DNA of 64,000 nucleotides from Geodermatophilus bullaregiensis. GTDB taxonomy: Bacteria > Actinomycetota > Actinomycetes > Mycobacteriales > Geodermatophilaceae. The stretch covers positions 5,084,001-5,148,000 of the forward strand of contig NZ_JAFBCJ010000001.1 in NCBI RefSeq assembly GCF_016907675.1, read 5' to 3'. Positions 49,488 through 57,565 of the stretch are shown in pieces. The notes below the pieces were generated by a model. The model was not told where the DNA came from. It did not search any database and saw only the letters and a list, made by a program, of their open reading frames with translations. The translations under genes and the position numbers were made by a program. Position 1 is the stretch's first letter. Each line of letters starts with the position of its first letter.

Positions 49488-49550
49488 ATGGCCACCCAGG
49501 TCCCGACCGAACGAGGTGCGGCGGGCCGCCGTCCGGGGGCCTGGCCGTGA
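49488..49550 (+). CDS. Tiny ORF with strong ribosome site (20 aa), possible leader peptide
   Basis: ATG 49488 follows GGGGAGGAGG and encodes a 20-residue basic peptide ending RPGAWP. Its TGA overlaps a GTG that opens a second 22-codon frame ending at 49615, whose last codons are the ribosome site of the next gene. The two together could couple translation into the PQQ-associated gene. It may also be chance. Confidence 0.3.
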   Translation: MATQVPTERGAAGRRPGAWP

Positions 49551-49620
49551 CCCTGGCAGGCACCGGCAGGCATTCCGTCAGTCCGCTTCGACAGGAGAAC
49601 CGAACTAGGAGGTGAGGTCG

Positions 49621-50085
49621 ATGACGAGCACCGCACCGGAGCGTTCCACGGCGCTGAGCGAGCTCGGGTTGGACGGGCAGAACCAGGCGACGATCGGTCG
49701 GCTGCTGGCCACCGGGAACATCGGACACGCCGAGGAGGGCGCCGACGGCCGGATGCGCGCCCGGATCCGGATCGTGCCCGACCAGCTGATCTGGGACCCC
49801 TCGGTCCTGGTCCTGCCCCACGGGGGGCACCTGGACATCGAGTTCGTCAACGACGACCAGAACACGCACTGCGCGCTCGTGCCGAGCAACGGTGACAGCA
49901 AGTGGATGTGGCTGCCCAACTACTCGCGCGGGACCATGTCCGTCACCCTCGACGGCCCTGGTTACTACTGGTTCAGCTCCAACATCGGCAACGACGAGGG
50001 CCGCGGCCTGATCGGGGCGATCGTCGTGAGGGGCGACGTCCCGGAGTCCGCGCGCCTCGACCGCCCGCAGCAGCCCCGACCGTAG
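49621..50085 (+). CDS. PQQ-associated cupredoxin-like protein
   Basis: 154 residues from an ATG with AGGAGG 8 bases upstream. LPHGGHLDIEFVNDDQNTHC and GPGYYWFSSNIGNDEGRG fit a cupredoxin-like beta-barrel, and it resembles the small proteins that accompany actinobacterial PQQ dehydrogenases (the MSMEG_3727-type family). It lacks a signal peptide. It lies 14 bp before the PQQ dehydrogenase and probably serves it as an electron-transfer or stability partner; this is inferred. Confidence 0.75.
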   Translation: MTSTAPERSTALSELGLDGQNQATIGRLLATGNIGHAEEGADGRMRARIRIVPDQLIWDPSVLVLPHGGHLDIEFVNDDQNTHCALVPSNGDSKWMWLPNYSRGTMSVTLDGPGYYWFSSNIGNDEGRGLIGAIVVRGDVPESARLDRPQQPRP

Positions 50086-50099
50086 ACAGGACTGGATCG

Positions 50100-51833
50100 A
50101 TGACAGGCATCCAGGACAGGACCGACATCGAGTACGGAGAGGCCCCGCCGGCAGTCGACTTCGGGTCTCTCACCACCGCCCCCGGGACCGCGCCCCCGGT
50201 GGTCCAGGACGTCACGTACGAACGCATCCTCGACGCCCGCTCCGAGCCGCAGAACTGGCTCACCTACTACGGGGCCTACGACGGACAGCGGTACAGCCCG
50301 CTCGACCAGATCAACACCGAGAACGTCGTCCGCATCACCCCGGCCTGGGTCTTCAGCTTCTCGCCCCACGGGCTGCACGCGGGCCAGTCGACGTACGCCT
50401 TCGAGACCTGCCCGATCGTCGTCGACGGCGTCATGTACGTCTCCGGGTGGGACGGCTGGGTCTGGGCGCTCGACGCCAAGAACGGTCAGCTGCTGTGGCA
50501 GTACAAGCACGCGATCCCGTTCGACGTCTCGCTGTGCTGCGGAAACGTCAACCGTGGGGTCGCGGTGGCCAACGGCAAGGTCTTCGTCTGCACCCTCAAC
50601 GCCCACGTGCTCGCGCTCGACGCCACCGACGGCTCGTGCATCTGGGACGTAACGAGCGGGGACGTGCGCGCCGGGGAGAGCCTCACGGTCGCCCCGCTGG
50701 TGGTGAAGGACCGGGTCGTCGTCGGCAGCTCCGGCGGGGAGTTCGGGGTCCGCGGCCACCTCGACGCCTACGACATGGAGACCGGGGAGCGGGTCTGGCG
50801 GTGCTACACGATCCCGAAGCCTGGTGAGCCGGGTTCCGAGACTTGGCCCGCCGAGGGCGAGGCCTGGGCGCGGGGTGGTGGCAACGGCTGGATCACCGGC
50901 ACCTTCGACCCGGAGACCAACCTCCTGTACTGGGGGACCGGCAACCCGGCGCCCGACTTCGACGGCGAGGTCCGTCCGGGCGACAACCTCTACACCGACA
51001 GCGTGATCGCGGTGGACGCCGACACCGGCGAGATCCGCTGGCACTACCAGTGCACCCCGCACGACCTGTGGGACTACGACAGCAACATGGAGTGCATCCT
51101 GTTCGAGCAGGACGGGCGCAAGCTCCTGGCCCACTTCGACAAGAACGGGTACTGCTTCGTCCTGGACCGCACCAACGGTGAACGGGTGCGGATCTTCCCG
51201 TTCGTCGACCGGATCACCTGGGGGGAGATCACCCCCGACGGTCAGGTGACGCCGCGGATCTACCCCGAGCAGGAGGGGGAGGAGGTCCACTTCCACCCCG
51301 GGCCGGCCGGGGCCAAGGAGTGGACCCACGCGGCGTACAGCCCGAGGACGGGACTGTTCTACGTCCCGGTGCAGGACACCGGCGCGAAGGTCGCCCGCCG
51401 GCGCCGGGAGTTCAAGGAGAGCATCCCCTACTGGGGCGCGGCGGTCACCGTGGACGCCGAGGACATGGCGGGGTCGGTGTCGGCCTTCGACCCGTCCACC
51501 GGCGAGGAGGTCTGGCGCTGGCGCAACGACCTGCCGATGTGTGCCTCGGTGCTGGCCACGGCGGGCGACCTCGTGTTCGCCGGCACGCCGTCCGGGACGT
51601 TCGTGGCCCTCGACGCCCGCAGCGGCGAGTTCCTGTGGCAGTTCAACTGCGGCAGCGGCCACCACAGCAGCCCGACCACCTACAGCGTCGACGGCAAGCA
51701 GTACATCGCCGTCCCGGTCGGCTGGGGCGCCTGGGTCGAGGGGTTCCTGCCCGGGATGATGGGCGGCCCGCACGGACAGGCGATGTTCGTCTTCTCGCTG
51801 CCCGAGGGCCAGGACTCGTCCGGAGGGAGGTGA
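50100..51833 (+). CDS. PQQ-dependent methanol/ethanol-type dehydrogenase, lanthanide signature
   Basis: 577 residues. An eight-bladed propeller with W-motifs such as VWALDAKNGQLLW and SAFDPSTGEEVWRW. SLCCGN contains the vicinal disulfide Cys146-Cys147 that contacts PQQ. HDLWDYDSN gives the catalytic Asp325 and a second Asp327 two residues on; that extra Asp marks lanthanide-dependent XoxF/PedH-type enzymes rather than calcium MxaF types. No haem domain is present. Unusually, there is no signal peptide (MTGIQDRTDIEYGE), though such enzymes normally act outside the membrane. pqqA starts 5 bp after it. Confidence 0.9.
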   Translation: MTGIQDRTDIEYGEAPPAVDFGSLTTAPGTAPPVVQDVTYERILDARSEPQNWLTYYGAYDGQRYSPLDQINTENVVRITPAWVFSFSPHGLHAGQSTYAFETCPIVVDGVMYVSGWDGWVWALDAKNGQLLWQYKHAIPFDVSLCCGNVNRGVAVANGKVFVCTLNAHVLALDATDGSCIWDVTSGDVRAGESLTVAPLVVKDRVVVGSSGGEFGVRGHLDAYDMETGERVWRCYTIPKPGEPGSETWPAEGEAWARGGGNGWITGTFDPETNLLYWGTGNPAPDFDGEVRPGDNLYTDSVIAVDADTGEIRWHYQCTPHDLWDYDSNMECILFEQDGRKLLAHFDKNGYCFVLDRTNGERVRIFPFVDRITWGEITPDGQVTPRIYPEQEGEEVHFHPGPAGAKEWTHAAYSPRTGLFYVPVQDTGAKVARRRREFKESIPYWGAAVTVDAEDMAGSVSAFDPSTGEEVWRWRNDLPMCASVLATAGDLVFAGTPSGTFVALDARSGEFLWQFNCGSGHHSSPTTYSVDGKQYIAVPVGWGAWVEGFLPGMMGGPHGQAMFVFSLPEGQDSSGGR

Positions 51834-51838
51834 CGGCG

Positions 51839-51961
51839 ATGGACCAGGAGCAGTACGTCTGCCCGCTCGGCGCAGACGAGTGGGAGACCCCCTCCTTCGA
51901 GGAGATCCGGGTGTCCGCTGAGGCGACCGCCTACATGGGCGTCCAGGAGGACTGGGACTAG
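51839..51961 (+). CDS. pqqA: Coenzyme PQQ precursor peptide PqqA
   Basis: 40 residues. SAEATAYMG holds the Glu28-x3-Tyr32 pair that PqqE cross-links to make PQQ. The GGAGG site overlaps the stop of the dehydrogenase gene. It is longer at the N-terminus than proteobacterial PqqA (YVCPLGADEWETPSFEEIRV leader). It is followed 108 bp later by pqqB. Confidence 0.88.
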   Translation: MDQEQYVCPLGADEWETPSFEEIRVSAEATAYMGVQEDWD

Positions 51962-52069
51962 ACGGACACGTCCGGGACCGGGCGGGGAGGCGTCGGGCGA
52001 CGCGGTCCGGCGCCTCCCCGTCGACGCGGCGCCGCTGCGCGGCGCACGGCCGGGAGGACACCGATCGAC

Positions 52070-52975
52070 GTGTGGGTGCGGGTGCTGGGCTCGGCAGCGG
52101 GAGGCGGGTTCCCGCAGTGGAACTGCGCCTGCCCGGCGTGCCGCGCGGTGCGCGACGGGTCCCGGCCCGCCCGCCCGCGGACCCAGTCGTCGGTCGCGGT
52201 GAGCCCCGACGGCCGGCGGTGGTTGCTGCTCAACGCCTCACCCGACGTCCAGGCCCAGATGGCGTCCTTCCCCGCCCTGCACCCCTCCAGCGGTCCCGAC
52301 GGTGCCCGGGTGGTCCCGCTGCAGGCCGTCCTGCTCACCGACGCCGAGCTGGACCACACGCTCGGGCTCCTGCTGCTCCGAGAGGGAGGTGGCCTCGTCC
52401 TGCACGCCACCGAGGCGACCCGCGACACGCTGTGCGACGGGACGTCGCTGCTGCGGACCCTCGAGGCCTACTGCCCGGTCGAGTGGCGGCCGGTCGTGCC
52501 GGGGGCGGACGTGCCGCTGGCCGACGGGTTGTCCTACCGCGCCTTCGACGTCCCGACGACGAAGCGGGCGCGGTTCGGCCCGGGCGGGCGGAGCGGGCGC
52601 GTCGTCGGCTACCGCCTGACCGACGAGCGCAGCGGCCGGGTGCTGGTCCACCTGCCGGTGGTGCAGGAGCTGACCGCGGCGGTGCTGGGCGAACTTGACG
52701 GCTGCTCGTGCCTGCTCGTCGACGGGACCTGCTGGTCCGACGACGAGCTGATCCGGCTCGGCCTGGCAGGCAGGACGGCACGCGAGATGGGGCACCTGCC
52801 GATCAGCGGGCCCGGGGGCAGCCTCGAGCAGCTCTCCCCGCTGCCCATCCGGCGCACGGTCTACGTCCACGTCAACAACACCAACCCGATCCTGCTCGAG
52901 GACGCGCCCGAGCGGCGCACCGTGGAGCAGCACGGCATGGAGGTCGCCGTGGACGGGCTGGAACTACAGCTGTGA
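52070..52975 (+). CDS. pqqB: PQQ biosynthesis protein PqqB
   Basis: 301 residues from a GTG; the GGGAGG site is somewhat distant. VRVLGSAAGGGFPQWNCACPAC is the characteristic start, here with its CxCxxC zinc pair, followed by the metallo-beta-lactamase fold (LLTDAELDHTLGLLLLRE) and the end YVHVNNTNPILLEDAPER. It hydroxylates the tyrosine-derived part of the cross-linked intermediate. First of four tightly packed pqq genes. Confidence 0.95.
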   Translation: MWVRVLGSAAGGGFPQWNCACPACRAVRDGSRPARPRTQSSVAVSPDGRRWLLLNASPDVQAQMASFPALHPSSGPDGARVVPLQAVLLTDAELDHTLGLLLLREGGGLVLHATEATRDTLCDGTSLLRTLEAYCPVEWRPVVPGADVPLADGLSYRAFDVPTTKRARFGPGGRSGRVVGYRLTDERSGRVLVHLPVVQELTAAVLGELDGCSCLLVDGTCWSDDELIRLGLAGRTAREMGHLPISGPGGSLEQLSPLPIRRTVYVHVNNTNPILLEDAPERRTVEQHGMEVAVDGLELQL

Positions 52976-52983
52976 GGCCCACG

Positions 52984-53679
52984 GTGACCCTGACGGACAC
53001 GGCGACCGACGGCTTCGTGGCAGCGCTGCGCGCGCAGTCGCGGCGCTACCACGACCGGCACCCCTTCCACGAGCGGATGAACGCGGGGCGCCTGGGCCCC
53101 GGGGAGATCCGGATGTGGGTGGCCAACCGCTTCTACTACCAGGAGAACATCCCCCGCAAGGACGCCGCCATCCTCGCCAACTGCCCCGACCGCGCGGTCC
53201 GCCGCCGCTGGCTGCGGCGCATCGTCGACCACGACGGCACGGCCGAGGGCGAGGGCGGCATCGAGGCGTGGCTGCGTCTGGGCGACGCGGTCGGGCTCAG
53301 CCGGGAGGAGATGGAGGACGAGCGGCACGTCGTCCCCGGGGTGCGGTTCGCCGTCGACGCCTACGTCGGCTTCGCCCGCACCCGGCCCTGGGTCGAGGCG
53401 GTGGCCTCCTCCCTGACCGAGCTGTTCGCGCCGGACCTGATGGCCGAACGGCTGGCCGCCTTCGAACGCCACTACACCTGGATCGACCGTCAGGGTCTGG
53501 CCTACTTCCGGGGCCGCCTCACCCAGGCGCCCCGCGACTCCGAGCACGCCCTGGAGGTGGTGACGGAGCACTGCCGGACGCCCGAGCAGCAAGCAGCCGC
53601 CGCGGCGGCACTGTCCTTCAAGTGCGACGTCCTGTGGAGCGTGCTCGATGCCATCGACCGGGCCTGTGCAGATCGGTAG
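52984..53679 (+). CDS. pqqC: Pyrroloquinoline-quinone synthase PqqC
   Basis: 231 residues from GTG 52984; a GTG at 52972 overlapping the pqqB stop is an alternative. RYHDRHPFHERMNAG, VANRFYYQENIPRKDA, RIVDHDGT and ERHYTWIDRQGLAYFRGRL are PqqC active-site helices. This cofactor-free oxidase performs the final ring closure and eight-electron oxidation to PQQ. Confidence 0.96.
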   Translation: MTLTDTATDGFVAALRAQSRRYHDRHPFHERMNAGRLGPGEIRMWVANRFYYQENIPRKDAAILANCPDRAVRRRWLRRIVDHDGTAEGEGGIEAWLRLGDAVGLSREEMEDERHVVPGVRFAVDAYVGFARTRPWVEAVASSLTELFAPDLMAERLAAFERHYTWIDRQGLAYFRGRLTQAPRDSEHALEVVTEHCRTPEQQAAAAAALSFKCDVLWSVLDAIDRACADR

Positions 53680-53959
53680 CGGGACCGACCGCCCCCGTCT
53701 GGCCCGCCACGTCCGGCTGACGTTCGACCCGGCACGCGGGCAGCACGTGCTGCTGACGCCCGAGGCGGTCACCGTCCTGAACGGCACGGGCGCGGCCGTC
53801 CTGGACCTGTGCGACGGGCGCCGGACGGTGGCCGGGATCGGGGCGGAGCTGCGCCGACGGTACGGCCGCGTGGTCGACGACGAGGTGCGGGCCTTCCTCG
53901 ACCGCCTCGCCGCCCGACGGTGCGTCGAGATCGACCACGCGGAGGTCGGCCGTGGCTGA
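53648..53959 (+). CDS. pqqD: PQQ biosynthesis peptide chaperone PqqD
   Basis: 103 residues from ATG 53648, overlapping the pqqC end by 32 bp; GTG 53666 is an alternative start. RLARHVRLTFDPARGQHVLL, VTVLNGTGAAVLDLCDGRRT and VRAFLDRLAARR are the RRE (PqqD) fold that presents PqqA to PqqE. Confidence 0.92.
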   Translation: MPSTGPVQIGSGTDRPRLARHVRLTFDPARGQHVLLTPEAVTVLNGTGAAVLDLCDGRRTVAGIGAELRRRYGRVVDDEVRAFLDRLAARRCVEIDHAEVGRG

Positions 53960-55064
53960 CGCAGGCGTGGACAGGCCGTTCGGGCTGCTGGCCGAGCTCA
54001 CCTACGGCTGTCCGCTGCAGTGCTCGTACTGCTCCAACCCGCTCGACCTCGCCGCGTACGCCGACGAGCTGACCACGGCGGAGTGGCAGCGGGTGCTGGC
54101 CGAGGCCCGGGAGCTGGGCGTGCTGCAGCTGCACCTCTCCGGCGGCGAGCCGCTCCTGCGCCGCGACCTCCCCGACATCGTGCACTGCGCCTCCGGGCTG
54201 GGCCTCTACACGAACCTCATCACCAGCGCGCTCGGCCTCTCCTCCCGCCGCGCGGAGCAGCTGCTCGCCGCGGGCCTCGACCACGTGCAGATCAGCGTCC
54301 AGGCCGACGAGCCGACCCTCTCCGACCGCCTCGCCGGGTCGCCGTCGTTCCAGCGCAAGGTGGCGGCCTCGCGGCTGGTGAAGGAGCTGGGGTGGCCCCT
54401 CACGCTCAACGTGGTCCTCCACCGGCACAACGTCGACCGGATCGCCGGCATCCTCGAGCTGGCCGAGGAGCTGGGGGCCGACCGGATCGAGCTGGCCAAC
54501 ACGCAGTACTACGGCTGGGGTCTGCTCAACCGCGACGGGCTCCTGCCGAGCAGGGCCCAGCTCGAGCGCGCCGAGGTCGTGGTGCGGGCGGCGCACGAAC
54601 GCCTGGAGGGACGGATGGAGGTCATCTACGTCCTCCCCGACCACTACGGGCGGTACCCCAAGCCCTGCATGGGCGGCTGGGGGCGGCGGCAGCTCACCGT
54701 GGTGCCCAACGGCGACGTCCTCCCGTGCCCGACCGCACAGACCCTCCCCCTTCCCCGGGCCAGCGTGCGGGAGCACTCCCTGGGCTGGATCTGGGAGCGG
54801 TCACCCCTCTTCCAGAGCTTCCGCGGAACGGCGTGGATGCCCGACCCCTGCCGCAGCTGCGAGCGCCGCGAGCTCGACTTCGGCGGCTGCCGCTGTCAGG
54901 CGTTCCAGCTCACCGGCGACGCCGCCCGCACGGATCCGGTCTGCCACCTGTCTCCCGACCACGGAGTCGTGGCCGACGCGGTGCGAGCCGCCAACGAGGC
55001 GCCGTGGCCGGGGGATGCGGTGCTGACCCCCCGGCCGCAGACCGTCACCCGGCGCAGCCGGTGA
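53952..55064 (+). CDS. pqqE: PqqA peptide cyclase PqqE (radical SAM)
   Basis: 370 residues, overlapping pqqD by 8 bp. CPLQCSYC is the radical SAM CxxxCxxC cluster motif; LHLSGGEPLLR binds SAM. The C-terminal SPASM region has Cys residues in KPCMGGW, LPCPTAQ, CRSCERR and CRCQ for auxiliary clusters. It forms the Glu-Tyr carbon bond in PqqA. Confidence 0.96.
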   Translation: MADAGVDRPFGLLAELTYGCPLQCSYCSNPLDLAAYADELTTAEWQRVLAEARELGVLQLHLSGGEPLLRRDLPDIVHCASGLGLYTNLITSALGLSSRRAEQLLAAGLDHVQISVQADEPTLSDRLAGSPSFQRKVAASRLVKELGWPLTLNVVLHRHNVDRIAGILELAEELGADRIELANTQYYGWGLLNRDGLLPSRAQLERAEVVVRAAHERLEGRMEVIYVLPDHYGRYPKPCMGGWGRRQLTVVPNGDVLPCPTAQTLPLPRASVREHSLGWIWERSPLFQSFRGTAWMPDPCRSCERRELDFGGCRCQAFQLTGDAARTDPVCHLSPDHGVVADAVRAANEAPWPGDAVLTPRPQTVTRRSR

Positions 55065-55113
55065 CCGCGCGTCGAGGCCCCTGCCCACCGGGTCGTCGCG
55101 AGGAGGACCGTCC

Positions 55114-56178
55114 GTGACCTCGGTGCTCGTCTTCGTCGCTGGCGCGACGCTGCTCATCGTCAGCGCCGAGAAGCTCATCGACCACCTGGTCGGGGCGGCG
55201 AAGGGTCTGCGGCTCCCGCTGTTCCTGCTCGCCGTCGTCTTCACCGGTGTCGAGTTCGACGACATCACGCTCGGTGTCGCGCTGAACCTCGAGGACCTCA
55301 ACGGCGTCGCGCTGGGCCTGGTGTTCGGAACGGCGCTGTCGTTCACCGGGGTCGTCCTCGCGCTCGCCGCGATCCTCCGGCCGAGCCGGGTCGACGTCCC
55401 GCGCGACTACGTCGTCGTGTTCGCCGTCGCACCGCTGGTGATGGTCGGGTTCACGCTCACCGCGCCGCTCACCGTCACCGACGGCCTGTTGCTCCTCGGC
55501 CTGTTCGTCGTGTTCATGGCCTACGTCGCCACCCGCGAGTTCCGCAGGAGCGTGCCGGTCTTCCGTGACGTGGAGGTGTGCGAAGCCGCCGTCGGGAGGT
55601 CGGGAGCCGGCGCGCAGCAGGGACCGGACGGCGGAGGAGCGCGGGCCGGCGCCGGGCTGGAGCAGCGGGTCCTCGACGACGTGCGGTGCGCGGAGGCGCG
55701 CCGGCTGCCCGGCTGGGCCGATCTGGGACTGGCGGTGCTGGCCCTCGCCGGCCTCGTCATCGGTGCGGCGACCACCAGCGCCGGAACCGAGGGGATCCTG
55801 GACGCCTACGGGCTCGAGGGCACGGTGTTCGGTGCCACCATCGTCACTGCCGTGCTGACCCTCGAGGACCTCTTCCTGACCGTGGAGGCCTTCCGCAAGG
55901 GCGTGCCGGAGGTCGGGGTCGGCAACGTCATCGGGAGCGTCGTCTTCTCGGTCACCGGGAAGCTGGGCATCACCCTCCTGGCCGGTGGCATCGTCGTCGG
56001 CTCGGACGTGCTCACCTGGCACCTGCCTGCGCTCGTCGTCCTCACCGCCCTCGCCGCGTACCTCCTCGCCACCGGCCGGCTGGCGCGGTGGCACGGCTGC
56101 ACCCTGCTGGTCCTCTACCTCGCGTACTGGGTGGTCAGCCTCGTCGTGTTCGGTGGAGCCCCGGTCGAGCTGGACTGA
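55114..56178 (+). CDS. Cation antiporter-like membrane protein (CaCA/NCX fold, divergent)
   Basis: 354 residues from a GTG with GAGGAGG upstream. Two halves of about five membrane helices are separated by a hydrophilic loop (residues ~150-205, Gly/Ala-rich). Each half has an alpha-repeat-like segment, VVFTGVEFDDITLGVALN and ATIVTAVLTLEDLFLTVEA, in which the canonical GxSxPE is replaced by acidic variants. VGVGNVIGSVVFSVTGKLG matches the NxxGSNxxN-type helix. It follows pqqE by 49 bp, so it may move Ca2+, or conceivably lanthanide, for the PQQ enzyme; that is speculation. Confidence 0.75.
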   Translation: MTSVLVFVAGATLLIVSAEKLIDHLVGAAKGLRLPLFLLAVVFTGVEFDDITLGVALNLEDLNGVALGLVFGTALSFTGVVLALAAILRPSRVDVPRDYVVVFAVAPLVMVGFTLTAPLTVTDGLLLLGLFVVFMAYVATREFRRSVPVFRDVEVCEAAVGRSGAGAQQGPDGGGARAGAGLEQRVLDDVRCAEARRLPGWADLGLAVLALAGLVIGAATTSAGTEGILDAYGLEGTVFGATIVTAVLTLEDLFLTVEAFRKGVPEVGVGNVIGSVVFSVTGKLGITLLAGGIVVGSDVLTWHLPALVVLTALAAYLLATGRLARWHGCTLLVLYLAYWVVSLVVFGGAPVELD

Positions 56179-56189
56179 AGAAGGACCCC

Positions 56190-56287
56190 CTGCCCCCCAC
56201 CGCTCGCAGGCTCGCGGCGGGACCCTGCAGGGGGCCGCCTGCCCCCCACCGCTCGCAGGCTCGCGGCGGGACCCTGCAGGGGGCCGC
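56190..56287. repeat. 49-bp tandem direct repeat, two copies
   Basis: The unit at 56190-56238 is repeated at 56239-56287. It contains a CCCCCTGC...GCAGGGGG inverted pair and a CGCTCGCAGGCTCGCGGCG core, so each copy can fold into a hairpin. It lies just after the antiporter stop and may act as a double terminator. Confidence 0.75.
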
Positions 56288-56354
56288 CGTCCCGAGTCCC
56301 TCGCAGACCCGGGACTCCGGGGAGGGGCCGGGGCAGTGGGGAGGTGGCGGCGGG

Positions 56355-56756
56355 ATGCCGGACTGGGCGTGGACGCTGGCCGGGGTGCTGGGGGGCCTGC
56401 TGCTGTGCTGGCTGGTGCTGATGGCGGCGTTGTGGTGGACCTGCCCGGACGAGCTGCGACTGCGGGAGCTGCTGCGGCTGCTGCCCGACGTGCTCAGGTT
56501 GGTGCGCCGGCTGGCCGGTGACGGGACGCTGCCGCGCGGCGTCCGGGTACGGCTGTGGCTGTTGCTGGCCTACCTGGCCTCACCCATCGACCTGGTGCCC
56601 GACTTCGTGCCGGTGCTCGGCCACGCCGACGACGCGATCGTGGTCGCCCTGGTGTTGCGCTCGGTGGTCCGTCGCGCCGGCGCGGACGCGATCGACCGGC
56701 ACTGGCCGGGCACGCCCGACGGCCTGGCCGCGCTGCGCCGGGCGAGCCGCCTCTGA
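56355..56756 (+). CDS. DUF1232 (YkvA-like) membrane protein
   Basis: 133 residues. An N-terminal membrane helix (WTLAGVLGGLLLCWLVLMAA) is followed by the DUF1232 block LAYLASPIDLVPDFVPVLGH and DDAIVVALVL. The function of this family is unknown. Same strand as the PQQ genes but after the tandem-repeat hairpin, so likely a separate transcript. Confidence 0.88.
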   Translation: MPDWAWTLAGVLGGLLLCWLVLMAALWWTCPDELRLRELLRLLPDVLRLVRRLAGDGTLPRGVRVRLWLLLAYLASPIDLVPDFVPVLGHADDAIVVALVLRSVVRRAGADAIDRHWPGTPDGLAALRRASRL

Positions 56757-56877
56757 CCGAGGCCCCGCCGACGGAGGATCCGTGGTGCCCCGTCACCGCA
56801 GCGGCAGGGGGTGCGTGGTCCCCGCGCCCGGCACCGATCGCGCCGACCGGCGCCGGGCCCGTGGAGTGCGGTGGACG

Positions 56878-57291
56878 TCAGAGGCCGGCGGCGGCCGCCT
56901 CGCAGACGGTGGTGTCCTGTTCACCGGTGCCACCGCTCACCCCGACGGCGCCCACGATGACGCCGTCGGCGCGCACCGGGGCGCCACCGGCGAACACCAT
57001 GACCTTGCCGTTGTTGGACGCCTGGATGCCGTAGAACGGCCCCCCCGGCGTCGCCAGCTCGGCGAGCTCGGCGGTGGTGGTGTCGAACGCCCGGGCGGTG
57101 AAGGCCTTGTTGATGGCGATGTCGACACTGCCGCGCCAGGCGCCGTCCATCCGGACGTGCATGACGAGGTCGCCCCCGGCATCGACGACGGCGATGTTCA
57201 TCGGCTGCCCGATCTCCGCGGCGCGGGCCTCCCCGGCCGCGACGATGCGGCGGGCGTCGTCCAGAGTCAGGTTGGTCAGCTGCTGGGGCAC
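56878..57291 (-). CDS. GlcG/HbpS-family haem-binding-like protein
   Basis: 137 residues from GTG 57291 with GGAGG upstream. LTLDDARRIVAAGEARA, NIAVVDAGGDLVMHVRMDG and ADGVIVGAVGVSGGTGEQD are the full-length GlcG (DUF336) pattern. Members bind haem or corrinoid or have unknown roles, and are often encoded near PQQ alcohol dehydrogenase loci. Here it is convergent with the DUF1232 gene. Confidence 0.9.
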   Translation of the reverse strand: MPQQLTNLTLDDARRIVAAGEARAAEIGQPMNIAVVDAGGDLVMHVRMDGAWRGSVDIAINKAFTARAFDTTTAELAELATPGGPFYGIQASNNGKVMVFAGGAPVRADGVIVGAVGVSGGTGEQDTTVCEAAAAGL

Positions 57292-57565
57292 AGGAACCTC
57301 CCGGTGGGGGCGATGGCCACGGGCCAGCGCTCGTCAGCCACTGCTCCGGTCCGGCGGCCGGAACAGGAGCGGAGTACCCGGCTCGGGCCACGGCCAACTC
57401 CGCCGGGGACGCCGGCCGATCCGCGACCCGGGCCGGCGGGTCGTGGTGCCATCGGGACCTCGGGGGTGCTGGTCCGCCCGCCGTCGTCGCGCGGCCGGCG
57501 CTGGCGCCCGCGGACCGCCTCCGGGTGGGGGACCGCTCGCACGGTCGGTGTCCCGGCAGGGGTGG

